Made by a program: the position numbers and the translations under genes
Source of the DNA: Sympetrum striolatum
Taxonomy: Eukaryota > Arthropoda > Insecta > Odonata > Libellulidae
DNA length: 64,000 nt
Reading direction: 5' to 3'
Assembly: GCA_947579665.1 (NCBI GenBank)
Contig: OX388347.1
Location: forward strand, 40,184,943 to 40,248,942
The notes under the pieces: generated by a model
What the model saw: the letters and a program-made list of their open reading frames with translations, nothing else
Databases searched by the model: none
Told to the model about the DNA's origin: nothing
In this document: positions 1 to 11,517 of the stretch, piece by piece
How positions within the stretch are numbered: position 1 is the stretch's first letter
Layout of the letters: each line of letters starts with the position of its first letter

Positions 1-1480
1 TAGGTTTGAGCCCTTGAGATTCTTTCCAAAGAGTATGATTCTCAAACCGCTCAATTCTTTATCCATGAGGAAAATTTGCCAATAAAAATAGGGTTTATAA
101 ATACCATATGCGTACCATAAATTATTTCATTAAAAGAAAATTAATTCTATTCTATTAAATATATCTCCTTTTATTTCTCATACTTGCACGGAAAATGAAT
201 TCGCGTCTAATCCTTTTCTAAATATTTGCCACGTTAGATACTTCGAGAAAAATTATAATCTCTGGAAGAAAACGATTATCTTTTTATATTCTCTCGATGA
301 TATTGAAATTTATAAATTAATCCCCATCGTCAGAATTGAAGTAGCTGTACCCCATCGGTGAATATACAACTTTAATGTTTGAGTAACATTTGGAACACGT
401 TGAGAGTTAAGAATAACAGGAAAATAGGAAAATAAATCCATTAGAGAATGGAAATATAATCTGTTTATGCGATCGCATGTCATAGAGACCGTACTCATTC
501 ATACGAAGCCGATTAGCCAATGCAACGGAATCATGCTGTAATTTATCCTATGACAATACCAGTCATATTATATTCAAATATATTAATAAAGAATTTGTAG
601 AACCAATAAGCGGCTTGAGCCATTTCGCATAAATTAGCATTCGAAATTTATTATTATTTACTTAATTATTGCATAATTAAATTTTAATATTCTTATTTTA
701 GTTCTAAATTGAAACCCAATTCTTGCTGTATCTCGCTCCACAATGTCTAATTAGCTCAGTTGTTTCCATTAAAATGAGCGATTATTATTTGACGAAGAGA
801 AAATTGTGGTTTTTCTTAGTTTTCCTAAAAATGTTAATTTCCCCTTTAACACAATATTCTCCTAATCCTCTTCTAAAAACGCACGAAATGATGAGTTTTA
901 TTAGCGAAGATAGGAGATGATTCCGAGTAGAGCTGAGAAATATTACCTCGCCTTATTAGAGAGTCTGTCTGTAAAGTATTCTACCAGATGTCCGGTTGGT
1001 ACCTCACCTCCTCTATCATTAGCTACCAAGAGCTAGTAGAGGGGAATGAGGCTCAACAGGCAACATGAGGAGTGAGGTAGTTTGCCCTTGCTTTCCCAAT
1101 CAAGCCAGAATACTATAAGCGGAGCATGTCTTAGTAAGTGAAGCACAATTACTCTACGAGTGGTACTTTACTTAGGTTTCCGTACTTATTTACTGGTACT
1201 TTACGAGTACTTTATTGGTGTAATTATTCAGCATCACTTATACCTCAGTAGCTTACATGTTGTCACATTCTCGAACCAGACTATGACAAAAGTAAATGAT
1301 GGATATATTTTTCTCTTTGCTGTACCAAAAGATAAATGAAAAATATTTAATTCGACAAGATGTGGTAGCAGGAACTTAGTTAATGAATGTAGCGTAAAAT
1401 TCTATGCCCAATTAAGAAACTTCCAACTTCTTTGAACGCTAGAAAAGTTCACGGTAATTTTTCGTCACTTACACGGATGC
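1..1480. other. AT-rich spacer, no gene seen
   Basis: Only short AT-rich open frames without family resemblance or splice support occur here. The one structured piece is the nested hairpin near 1000-1079, listed separately. Around 1140-1215 the word GTACTTTAC recurs irregularly. Confidence 0.5.
1000..1079. repeat. nested inverted repeat
   Basis: The outer arms are TACCTCACCTCCTC (1000-1013) and GAGGAGTGAGGTA (1067-1079), which are complementary except for one extra base. Inside them a second, weaker pair (CCTCTATCATTAGCT against AGCTAGTAGAGG) could form an inner stem. It could be a small foldback or MITE remnant; no target duplication was identified. Confidence 0.4.
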
Positions 1481-2272
1481 CCTGACGTTGACACATCGCG
1501 ATAATCTTCATCGAATCCGCGCGGTTGGCGCGACCTCGCGAGTTTCAGCGAAACCCGAAATCCCGTAGCATCTCACCCGTAGCCCCAATTCCCTCCTTCG
1601 CCTTGTAAATACACCCATCTTTTCCTAGAGCCCCTCCACCTGCCCCGTCTCAACTCCGCCTCGCTAACATCTCGCCTTCTTTCCCACCCTCCCCTCCCGC
1701 ATCCCTATTATATTCACCCCTTCCATGGCTTCCAAATGCCTACATCCCCCTAATTCGACCATTCCTCTCCCTCCCACACACCCCTCCCCCTCACTCCCGG
1801 CCTCTTTTTTACCCACTCTTTCTATATACTCATCCTCTCCCTTTTTTACTTTCTTTTCCTTCCTCCTCTTCCCCTCCGTCGTCTTCTCATATTGTCCCCC
1901 CTTCGGCGTCTCGACACTTCGCCCCGAACGCCAGGGTTCTTTCTCCGCTCCTCCGATTGCACCCGTTCGCAACGACTGCGCAATCATTTCTCCCATCCTT
2001 TTTTCTCTCCCTTCGGAAGACCGTCAGAATCCGCCCTATCCATCCTGCGCGTTTAATAGCTTTTCGCGCCCCTCGGTCGGGTTCACACGCTGTTGACCAT
2101 CCGTTGGTCGCGAGCCATCTCTCCATCCGATTCGAGTCGGTGGTGTCGGTGCGGGGCGCTGACCTACTATGCGAGCCGCCGAGTCGCTCGCGTCCGCCCC
2201 AGTGTCTTCCCGAAGATTCTCCATGCTGGTCCTCCTCCATTCATACGCGATCTAATCCGTTAAGCGACCGAG
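1481..2272 (+). promoter_or_regulatory. GC/CpG-rich region upstream of the GPCR gene
   Basis: Composition changes sharply near 1490 from AT-rich spacer to a CpG-containing block (CGCGCGGTTGGCGCGACCTCGCGAG-like words), followed by a long pyrimidine-rich tract at about 1570-1900 and then GC-rich sequence up to the ATG at 2273. It sits directly 5' of the single-exon receptor gene, so it is the natural place for promoter and 5' UTR. No TATA box or initiator could be assigned. The open frames here on both strands look like by-products of the composition bias. Confidence 0.4.
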
Positions 2273-3325
2273 ATGGGCCGTGAGGATTGCTCCGGTTGCC
2301 GTCTCTCCAACGATTCCCTTCCTCCCGACCTCTCCTCCGGTCCTCCCAGCCCGGCCCCGGAAACGGGAAATCCTCCCGTTTATGCCATCGTCTTCATCTC
2401 CGTCGCCGTGGTCCTGTGCATCGTCTCCAATGTCATGTTCGCGGTTTCCATGTGCAGGACATGCGAGAGCTCCAGGGATCGAACCAAGGCGACTCGGTTG
2501 AGAGGCCGCTTGAGGATTCTGCTCTTGAATCTATCTGCCGTAGACTTGGCTTCCGTCGCGCTGTTGGCTCCATTCGAGGTTCTCATCCTAGCCAAGGAGA
2601 GGGGAGAATGGGACTTTGGGAACTACTGTTGCCGAGTCTTCATGGGATTGGATGTCATTCTAGGATCCGCTGCGGCTTACGGTGTGGCAACGATAGCCAT
2701 CTATTCCGTTCGTCTATCAACCACGTGGCCCATCACCGTGTTTTCGTGGTTGATTTCCGCTTCATTGAGCGTGCCAGTTTTCGCGTTGGCAGAGGTGGTC
2801 ACCCTCCCTGGTCCATCCGGGCCCCTGCTCCACTGTTCCCTACCTCTGGCTCTTTCGTCCGGAGATCTGAGGCCTCCGGTACACGCTCTAGGAGAGCCAC
2901 TAGCTCCCTCCGGCCTACTGTTGCTGCGGCTTGCTGGAGCTACCCTAGGATTTGTGCTCCCCACCTTCGTGATACTGGTTTCGAACGTCGAAGCCGTCGT
3001 GCGATATTTCAGAGCGAACTCGTGTTCCGACGACCCTGAGGAAGAAGCGGTTCGGGATTTGAAGGATGAGTCTATGAAAATCTGTTTTGTTCTCTCTCTT
3101 TCCCATGTGATATCTACCTTTCCGAGGTTTGTGTCGTCAGTGTTGTTTCTATTCGCTCCCGCTTCTGCTTCGACATCCCTTCGTATACCACCATTGGCGA
3201 GTCCCATCAATCCTCAGACTGCGCTTTTATTCTCAATGCTTCACTACTCAATACCAGCGGTGAGACCTGCCTTCATTGTTTTTACGAGTCAGCGTATGTG
3301 GGAAGCAATCTCTCCATGCTCTTAA
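2273..3325 (+). CDS. intronless atypical class A (rhodopsin-like) GPCR
   Basis: This is a 350-residue single-exon frame with the hydropathy of a seven-transmembrane receptor. Approximate helices are TM1 36-58, TM2 82-107, TM3 122-147, TM4 154-176, TM5 218-243, TM6 267-292 and TM7 312-332. Class A hallmarks are a TM2 LxxxDL segment (NLSAVDLASVALL), an extracellular W-x-FG followed by cysteine (GEWDFGNYCC), and prolines in TM4-TM7. The usual DRY box after TM3 is absent (IAIYSVRL instead) and NPxxY in TM7 is replaced by VRPAF, so coupling may be unusual. The N-terminus has no obvious signal peptide. The C-terminal tail is very short (SQRMWEAISPCS). The start follows CGACCGAG and is the first in-frame ATG before the helices. 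The frame is much more GC-rich than the surrounding DNA. A ligand cannot be named. Lack of introns could mean a retrocopy or an intronless receptor family. Confidence 0.8.
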   Translation: MGREDCSGCRLSNDSLPPDLSSGPPSPAPETGNPPVYAIVFISVAVVLCIVSNVMFAVSMCRTCESSRDRTKATRLRGRLRILLLNLSAVDLASVALLAPFEVLILAKERGEWDFGNYCCRVFMGLDVILGSAAAYGVATIAIYSVRLSTTWPITVFSWLISASLSVPVFALAEVVTLPGPSGPLLHCSLPLALSSGDLRPPVHALGEPLAPSGLLLLRLAGATLGFVLPTFVILVSNVEAVVRYFRANSCSDDPEEEAVRDLKDESMKICFVLSLSHVISTFPRFVSSVLFLFAPASASTSLRIPPLASPINPQTALLFSMLHYSIPAVRPAFIVFTSQRMWEAISPCS

Positions 3326-4537
3326 ATTTGATCAAAATTTGGTCCACTCAAAAACAATTTTAGCGGAGAATTGGCCATCAAACTGGTTCTCAACGTCTTA
3401 GAAGCACCAAAAGATTTATTGTCAGTATTAAGAATCAGGACTCCTCGTTTTTTGGAATGTTTGATTTTTTTCGGTCGGTATAGAAGAGTGTTTGCAGAGT
3501 TTACAGTGATAAAGTGACTGGACAGTTTAAATGGAATTATGTACAGTGCAGTTCCGGAATGCCTGAGTATTACTTCATAAACACTGCTCTCTAGTGATGA
3601 ATAATTTATTTCTTGCTGTACACATATGTCAAAAAGAATTATTGTTTAGAATAAGGAAATGTATATTAAATGAACATATTTCTATAGTAAAATTTCTTCC
3701 TGAAATTTCACTCTTTCCTTTCTCATTACCTTGTTCGATATTTACGATTATTGATATATGTTGCCAAGTATTTTCATGATTTGAAATGGTGAATACATTC
3801 AAAAGAAAAAGTCGATTTTTTCAAATTCAAGGACGATGAAGTGAATAAATGTGGTAAAGTTTTCGGAAAGAATCCACAAGCTCAGGTTGATAGCCACGAT
3901 TTTTAGCGTTCTTGTTAATTTGCCATTATTTTTATCTTCTAACATTTATTATATGTTTTTACAGCTTTTTATGTTGCACGATGCATAGCATTCTCGAAAC
4001 TTGCCCTCTTTTAACATACCGCTATGTATGTTCTACTTATACTTTAGCTGAACATGTATTGATATTTCGTTCAAATAGCTTTAACTAGAACCGTGATTTT
4101 TCAGTTCAGTATCTGTTTATGATAGAAAACTTTATCGCTAGTAAATTCCTCAATACGAAGTTTTAGATTGGCGAAAACAAAATTAATACTTGTAAAGTAT
4201 CCATTAGAGCCGCAAGGAACACTTTCAAATTCGCGGCACAATACTATCATCTCTTGATCAAGCAATAAATCTTTCTTGGAGTATTAAGCTACAAATTTTT
4301 AACATATAAATATAATTTAAGACTGAATGAGGAAAAGCAGAAAATATATATCATATTTATACGTATTATTAATCGATAATCGATCATTGGAGTGTTTTCG
4401 TGGAGTTTCTTCGGTTTCCTCAAGTTCGCATACCCATACAGTGATTCATTTGTTTAAGCGGCGCAATCGCGATATGCAGTGAAGTGAAGGGCAGTTAATC
4501 AAAATTTTATTTTTAAGGTTATACATATGTTAAGAAG
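3326..4537. other. spacer between GPCR and GILT-like genes
   Basis: This is AT-rich sequence with no supported gene. It should contain the GPCR 3' UTR (AATAAA-type words occur, for example near 3843) and the GILT-like gene promoter and 5' UTR. The latter ends in GTTAAGAAG just before the ATG at 4538. Confidence 0.5.
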
Positions 4538-7500
4538 ATGTCGTTCTTCATCATTTTTCGTATGAGAGTTTTGGTGCTGGTGATTATATGTTTAGTGCTA
4601 TGGAAGTCCTTCAGTTATTTTTCTGCGATAAAAGAAGTTCCACCAGAGGTATTACTTAGGATATAAGGCCCATCAATGTTTAACTAATTTAATTTATTTA
4701 TTCTTGTGGTGATATTTTCAAGTAAGCTATCCAAAGTGATTTAATTTCGTTTTAACTTTCAAGAACAACGTTGGGAAAGAGGAAGCAGTCAGCTCTGATA
4801 AAGTAAACATTGTGGTTAAGGTAACAGTATATTATGAGGCCTTGTGTCCAGATTCGAGGAACTTCTTCATAAGGCAGCTGTTACCTAGTTACGAAAAAGC
4901 TCCACATTTGTTGGACGTGGTATTAGTTCCATATGGTAAAGCAAAAACTCAATTGTTACCAGGAGAAGGGAGGGATGAAGGCATTCTGCATTTTTCTTGT
5001 CAACATGGCCCTGTTGAGTGTCAGGCAAATAAAGTCCATGCATGTGCGATTAAATACGTAAAAAAGCCTGATATTTTAAAGTACATCACGTGTATGATTT
5101 CGGATAATACGAGTCCTGAGGAAATTGGCCGCACGGTGAGTTCTCCTGCCTTTTGTGTACTGTCTGTTGTTACAAACCTTTCAGAAATTTGTTATTTATC
5201 CAAAATTATATTCCCTCCTTATATTGTGTATTAGTTTGAGGGTTTTGTCTTTCCCAGTGTGCGATGGTGCTCGGAATAAATTGGTTACCAATTCAAACTT
5301 GTTCAACTACCCTTGAGGGAGACATTTTGCTCAGGGATTATGGTGAAGCCACCCACAGCTTACGGCCACATGTGTCGTTCATTCCAACTGTGTTACTTGA
5401 CGGAGTAAGTTTGGTTGCATTCTCTAAGCGTACATCTCCTGGTATCTATGTGGTAATTTACAAAACAGTATTATTAAGTTTTCAAAGTGGAAACATTTTG
5501 GTAAAAACTATGAGCAGCCTGAGCGATCATATTCAATTGGGGAGGACAACTTTAGAAGGTTTTATCTTGAGATATCGTCGTACTCTGTTTTCATTAGATT
5601 CTTGCTGTGGTACTCAGCTTAGAAAAATGTTTTGAATAGCAGCTCTTTTAAGTACAGAATATTTTTATGGATCTCATGCACTTTAAATGTAATCTTATTC
5701 TTGATGGAAGTGGAGAGGGCTCTCATATAGTGTTGTACTGTTTGTCAGGAGATGACTTTGAATGGCTAAAGCATCCTCATGAATTGAAAAACAGCCCCAT
5801 TTCCCAAATTTTCTTTTGAGATTCATTTTTTATTTTTGACAATTATTGCGGCATATGGATATTTGAGTTGAATTTCAAACAAATATTTAAGAATGAAGTG
5901 CTTCTGATAGCAAAAGATGGGTTTTCATAATCGTATCCCAGGCTTTTTCCCAGCGTATTCCTGGCATTAATCAACTTGTTTGAGATCAATTTCTAGTAAA
6001 TATTATTGAGAATAAGAGAATTGTTGTTCGATCTTGAAGAAGATTTTCACCCTTTATTTCTTCACTACAATTGTGTTTATAAACAACATTTTTAATATTC
6101 TGTTTATTCAGACAGATGATGAATATGTTTGATTTTATTCGACAGCTTTATTAATTTCTCTTTTGTTTCTGACACTTTTAATATTCGAATTTCAATACAA
6201 TGTACTTTCACTTATCAGGGAGATAAAATTAATAAAATAGCTTTTCTTACATTAAAACTCATAATTCTAATTTTCTCAATTTTTTTGTGTTAAGTATAAA
6301 CATATCAGAAGAATATCCTATAAAAAAGGGAAATTTTTTTGTGAAACATAGAGATTTGTTTTATGTATATATTTTTCTATCATGAGCATAAGTGACGAGT
6401 TCTTATTTTTGTTTCAGAATCAAGATGGACAGGCAGCTATATTGAAGGATTTATTTAAGGAAATCTGTTTGAAACTAGAGGTAAGATTTCTCTAGTAAAG
6501 TAGCTTATTATTAAAGTTAAGTTGCATTTATTTTCCAAGAGACTTAATCACAACATGCATCTTGCATGTGGTAGGCATTTCATTTCACTGCATCGCTCAT
6601 TTTGTGAAGCCATAGTAAGCAAACCTGCAGCAGTATGAAGCTCCCACTAGCACAGTTTGAAGCTTTAAGAATCTTAGGTTGCAACAATGTATTAATGATG
6701 ACATCCAGAAAACAACTGAAAGCACTAGGCGTCAATGGGGGTAGGTTTCTGATCAGCCCTCATTGTTGTTGGCATCATTAGAAAGAGCACAGAATTATTG
6801 ACCATCCAAATTGAAATCAATTCTTATTGAATGACCTTTATTTATTGCTGCGAAGTTGTTTGCTTCATATTTAAATTATTTTCTCTCACCCATTTATTTC
6901 CAAACAAATCAGTAGACTTAATTTCTTGCTTTTATAAATTTTATTTGTTTCAGTACTTAAGTTAATCTTCCTGTCATCTGGATACCTTCCTTCAATGCCG
7001 CTATTTTTTGTTCCTCTTGTTCATTGGAATGACTAGCATATCTTCTTCCTTCTCCCATTTCAGAGCCATCTTGATAATCTTTAAAGTATTAAATTGATGG
7101 TCATGTAAAACTGTTTTAAATGTCCTTACATTCCTCTAGACCAGGGGTACTCAACCTGGTGCCCAAAGCAACCTCGTACGGTGCCCGCCAAGCTTTGGTA
7201 AAAAGATTTTTTTTATTTGCTACAACATTATTTCTTGGGATTGCACTATCGAGGATAGAGTGGAGGTTTGGCAGGGAAAGGGTCAGAAACTTTGTTGTCC
7301 TGGTCTTGGGTTTCGTAAACATTTTACCCCTCTTATCGCCTATGTCCAGATTGACAAGAAGCTTATCTATGTCATATTTAGTTAATTATATGAATGCGAA
7401 GGTTCAGCTCGGCTCAACTTATCAATGTATCAAACTCCTCTTAATCAAGGACTGCTGCTTTTCGGAATGCAGCGGTGCACATGCAGCGAAAACCTTCATA

Positions 7501-10500
7501 CCAGATGTATTCCCCGTAATCAAATCTTCTTTGGAGATGAAGACTTTCTCACATGAGAGGTTCTCACATATGAGATGTGAGGTTGTGATGAAATTATCAT
7601 CATCTTCTGGTGTTCTGCCTGTCGGCAGGTCCCTCACACCACAACCGTCTCCACTTAAACCTGTCCCGGGCCTCCTCCTTGGTCTTCTTGTATCTTCCTC
7701 TCTTCACTCCATCTATTAATTTCAGCTTTCTTCTTCCTCTTCTCTTTTCTCCTTCCACCGTTCCTTCAATGGCTGTAGTTAGAATCCCCTTCCCTCTTAC
7801 AACATGTCCAATCCAGCTTCCTTTTCTTTTCCGTATTGTGCGGAGTAATGTTCCTTCCTCCCCAACTCTTCTAAGCACTTCATCATTACTTATTCTATCC
7901 ACCCATCTTATTCTCTCCATCTTCCTCCACACCCACATTTCAAAAGCATCAATCAAAATCAAAAGATGAAATTATATACGTTGTGATATTTTGGATCTTA
8001 TTTCCCATGGATATTTTTTTTTCAAACGGCCAACGGTTAACTGGTAAAGTGATAATATTGCCAAGGGATGGCCTGAATGTCACCATGGACGGAAATGTTA
8101 TGTGGTGCCTGTTTCGCTTTCGGAAGCACCCTCTGGTGCCCGGGTGCCGAAAAAGGTTGAGTACCCCTGCTCTAGACATTCTTTTGTACGTTGTTTCATG
8201 GTTAAATTGAAACATTTCAAGCTTTTACATGCTTGCATACATTTTTTAAAGTTTACTAATTAGACTAATTACTTCTCTCTAGAATTAGTATCTCATCATG
8301 ATTAACCTGCCCTATATTTAAAAGGCAACTCTAAAATTAGTTCTTTGAGAAAAAATTTTGCTTGTTCTTATGGATCATTATTTAAAATCAGTGGTGGCTA
8401 AGCTGAATTGTACTCCATAATTCAACATCTTATCCTGTTACTTTCTCATTCTTTAAAAATTTCATTGAAGATGCTTGTACCATTGTTACATGTCTACTTA
8501 AAGTACCTTATATACCGGGGTATAAGTAGACCTTTGAAGGCTAAAAAATTCTCTCAAAAACCAGGGCTTGACTTATGTGCTGAACATAAAACTCAACTCT
8601 TTACCACCAAAGGGGAAATAAGTGAAACTGCCTGTAGTACACAAACTCTCGCAACTCACCACTTCTTAGTGGAACTAATTTTGAGCAAGTCTAATTAACG
8701 TAGATATCATACAGAACTAATTTTGTCACGAACTAGAATTGTGGCCGAAAGTATGTTATGACAAGTTTTCATAGTAAAATAGTTTAATTATAAGCCATTT
8801 TCATATCTTTAAAATAAATTTTACCCATATTTATTCTTCGCAAATTATGCTAATTTCTTCACATGTATTCTTATTTAAAAAAAAATTTAATATATATTTT
8901 GATGTTTTCATTTTATAAATGAAGATCAATAAGCATATGGTTTGTTTTTGTTTATATAATTGTTATGATTCGACTTAGCGTTAGGAGTTAATGGAAGTTG
9001 TTTTAGCAATTTCGTGATTAAATATTACCATTATTTCGATAATAAATTTTAAATACCATTATGTTTCGTAACGCAATCTCATTTGTAAAGCCTGAGTGAT
9101 ACCAACGAAAGAACCTTGTGTAATAGTTAAGCAGAGGCGAGAATTCGACATGGCAGCTGAAAGAAACAGTTCTAGTGTCTTAATATTATGCAGTAAATAA
9201 GGTTGTTAAGCTATCTTACATTTATGGATACCGTGGTTTTTCTTCCCATAAAATAGAGCTGGTCTTGAAGTAGAAGTGGTGTTGCCTTATTATTTGGGTC
9301 TACTTATACACTAAACATAGACTAAAACCTTAAATTCACCTCACAATTTTAGGGGTCAACTTATATGCCGGCATATAGGTACTTACTTTAAAAATGGTGG
9401 TTATTAAAATGAAAGTTGTGGTACTGTCATTAATTGCTTGCCTTTGTTGAATGATCAAGTTGGTGATGGTGATTAATCACTTTTTGAATGATAAATACAA
9501 CTGCAAAAAAATTGAAATTGATTTTACCTTATTAGGTTATTACACAAATATTTTATTAAAATTATGCTGTGTGATCTATTTATAACAGAGTGTTCAGCCT
9601 CCTGAGTGTGCTTGAAGGAGCAGTAACCTTTTTGCATGGGAGTTCCTGTGATGAGGATCCATTTTCCTGCTTGCATTAGGATTCTGTGTTCTTAAAAGGA
9701 TTTTTTTTATTCGAAGGAAAAAATTGGGCTTCAGTATATATTTTGAGCGTCAGCAGAGCATGTACTAATGAACTTTAATAGTGAGATAAAAATATGCATT
9801 TTTCAAGTGGTTAAGTTTGTTTAACCCTTTGAAGTGGATGACATTCCTTAAAAGATTTTTCGCAAAAGCTCTGGGTTCTTAATTAAGTCTAACATAATGG
9901 TACTAATTAACTTATTACATGTGAAAGACTTTTCACATTGCAATGAGTATATATAGCAGGTATTTGTCTTGTGAAAGATTCATTTGATATAAAAATATTG
10001 AAAGAACTTTCCATTTTTGCCTGATTATTTTCTAAAAATGTAATGAAAATTTATCTTTACATTTTAATTGTAGAGAGAAATGATTGCGTGACTTGTTAGT
10101 GGATTTAAGCATATAATATTTCATATTTTTAATGGAGACATCTCATTTATGTTTAACAGTTGGAATTACATTTCCATATTCTTCAATTACCTGTTACCTC
10201 ATTTCATAACTTTTCCACTTCTAGGGTTAAGAAATCAGAATAATTCTTTTAGAGCTTCCTTTTCTGTAATTCAGATAATTAGAACTTATCAGACTGTACA
10301 TTTGACTTCTCAGACATCATTTTAACTTTGATTATTATGTTGTTCTTAATTTTTCTAATTTTGTTATTTAATTGTTAATATTTTTTATAATTGTTTTAAT
10401 GAAGATCAATTGATTTTATCTTGGGTGCAACTCACTGTGCATATTTTTACCAGACAAAGAATGTAATAAAGTGTATATTTACCAATCATTTGTACATTTT

Positions 10501-11517
10501 AGAGTAGGGATGTACATGTTGAAGAAATTATCATTATGCTCTGTGTAACTTTTGAAAAGTGACCTAAAATTTTGAATGAGCTTTGATACAAATATTTTGG
10601 AAAGTGATTCCTAAAAAATATCAGCTTCATATCTTATGAAAAAAGTGATTTAGTATTGGTAATTCAAGCTGAATTGAGTTTTAAGTGCCAAAATGTTGTA
10701 AGGCAAGAAAATTTTCAGAACTGCTTTGTGTCAGTTCCTTTCTACTAGAGTACCTGGTAAAGTGAAATGTATTTATTTTAATTCTGTTTTTTACAATATG
10801 CTTTGGTGCTCAGCACTGAAATATTGGAAATATATGTTGTTTCTAAAAGTTTATCAGATAGTCTTATCTCTAAAATTTATGCCTCTATAATTTGTTTTTC
10901 TATTAACTGTGTTTCTTATTTAAGTATTGTCATTTTTATATCTGTTAATTTTCTCTCAGTGCAACATTTCTTTTGATGTTAACTCAAGGTCTTGTTCTGT
11001 TCTGGTTTTGGGTACATGAAATGTATTATTTTAAAAACTTCCATGATGAAATTAATGAAGAATTATGTACGTATGTATGTATATTTATAGGTGTGTGTGG
11101 CTATTTTATATGTTGTTGGATAGATTGTTTTTGACTGTTTAAAAGTCATTGTAAAAATATCAGCTGAAGATGTCTTAAAATAGAGGATGCGTTTGGTAAC
11201 TGGCTTGTTTCTGATCTTTTATAACATTTCCTACTCTTACATGGAGAAATGAAATTCACTAAGAATAAAAGAAATATATTTAGTAAAATTTTGATTAATT
11301 TTGCTTTCTGTCATTCAATGTATTTCCAGCAAAGTTTCTTGGTATGTCAAACAAAATCACTTATTCTGATTTGTGTATGAAAGAATCACCTTGTTCATGA
11401 ACGTTTCTGTACCTTTTATTCCTTTTTTTCCAGATAAATAAAGCATTACAGGAACAATCAATCACCCCACAAGAATTCAGCTGGTTTCCAAGATGGGTTT
11501 TTGTACACTTACTATAA
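4538..11517 (+). CDS. GILT-like (gamma-interferon-inducible lysosomal thiol reductase family) gene, five exons
   Basis: Coding exons are 4538-4648, 4764-5135, 5258-5404, 6418-6480 and 11434-11517. All junctions are GT-AG and phase 0, giving 258 residues. Residues 1-37 form a hydrophobic signal-anchor (VLVLVIICLVLW). Residues 57-64 lead into the redox motif C65-P-D-S68, a CxxS variant of the family's CxxC. The family signature CQHGPVECQANKVHAC lies at 116-131 and fits CQHGx2ECx2Nx4C. Later cysteines (for example ITC, CAMVL, QTC) and the FIPTVLLDG segment match the thioredoxin-like fold of GILT. GILT enzymes reduce disulfides of substrates in lysosomes. CxxS paralogues are common in arthropods and may act as isomerases or use monothiol chemistry. 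The last exon (residues 232-258, ending WVFVHLL) has a strong acceptor and correct phase but no family similarity I recognise, so an alternative 3' end is possible. Intron 4 (about 4.95 kb) carries transposon insertions. Confidence 0.85.
7142..8169. mobile_element. nonautonomous hAT-type DNA transposon in GILT intron 4
   Basis: The element begins CAGGGGTACTCAACCTGG and ends with the inverted counterpart AAGGTTGAGTACCCCTG. It is flanked by identical 8-bp target duplications CTCTAGAC at 7134-7141 and 8170-8177. CAG-initiated short terminal inverted repeats with 8-bp duplications are diagnostic of the hAT superfamily. No transposase frame is recognisable, so it must have moved in trans. About 370 bp of its 1028 bp belong to a later non-LTR insertion (7598-7964). 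The GC content and the intact duplication suggest a fairly recent event. Confidence 0.85.
7598..7964 (-). mobile_element. 5'-truncated non-LTR retrotransposon fragment nested in the hAT element
   Basis: The minus strand encodes about 120 residues resembling the extreme C-terminus of non-LTR reverse-transcriptase proteins: an IDAFEMW..RKMERI motif, then EVLRRVGE, LLRTIRKRKGSWIGHV and a basic GRRKLKLIDG segment. The 3' end faces left, with an ATG-rich microsatellite-like tail near 7598-7607. An 11-bp duplication GATGAAATTAT flanks it at 7587-7597 and 7965-7975, as expected of target-primed reverse transcription. Only the last part of the pol frame survives, so it is dead on arrival. The exact clade cannot be fixed without a search. 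Confidence 0.75.
8499..9391. repeat. probable degenerate MITE with imperfect terminal inverted repeats
   Basis: The left arm (8499-8532, words TATACCGGGGTATAAGTAGACC) and the right arm (9354-9390, GGTCAACTTATATGCCGGCATATAG) are reverse complements at roughly three quarters of positions. Sequence just inside each arm is also alike (TGACTTATG and ACTTATACACT blocks). A target duplication could not be identified, so the boundaries are approximate. It lies in GILT intron 4, next to the hAT element. Confidence 0.45.

Noticed and set aside
1664..2240. Overlapping open frames of 60-120 codons on both strands upstream of the GPCR
   Set aside because: They overlap one another in several frames within pyrimidine-rich or GC-rich DNA, have low-complexity composition and no family motifs.
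2287..3039. A 250-codon frame overlapping the GPCR
   Set aside because: It is a shadow of the receptor in another frame; only the 350-codon frame shows transmembrane helices and class A motifs.
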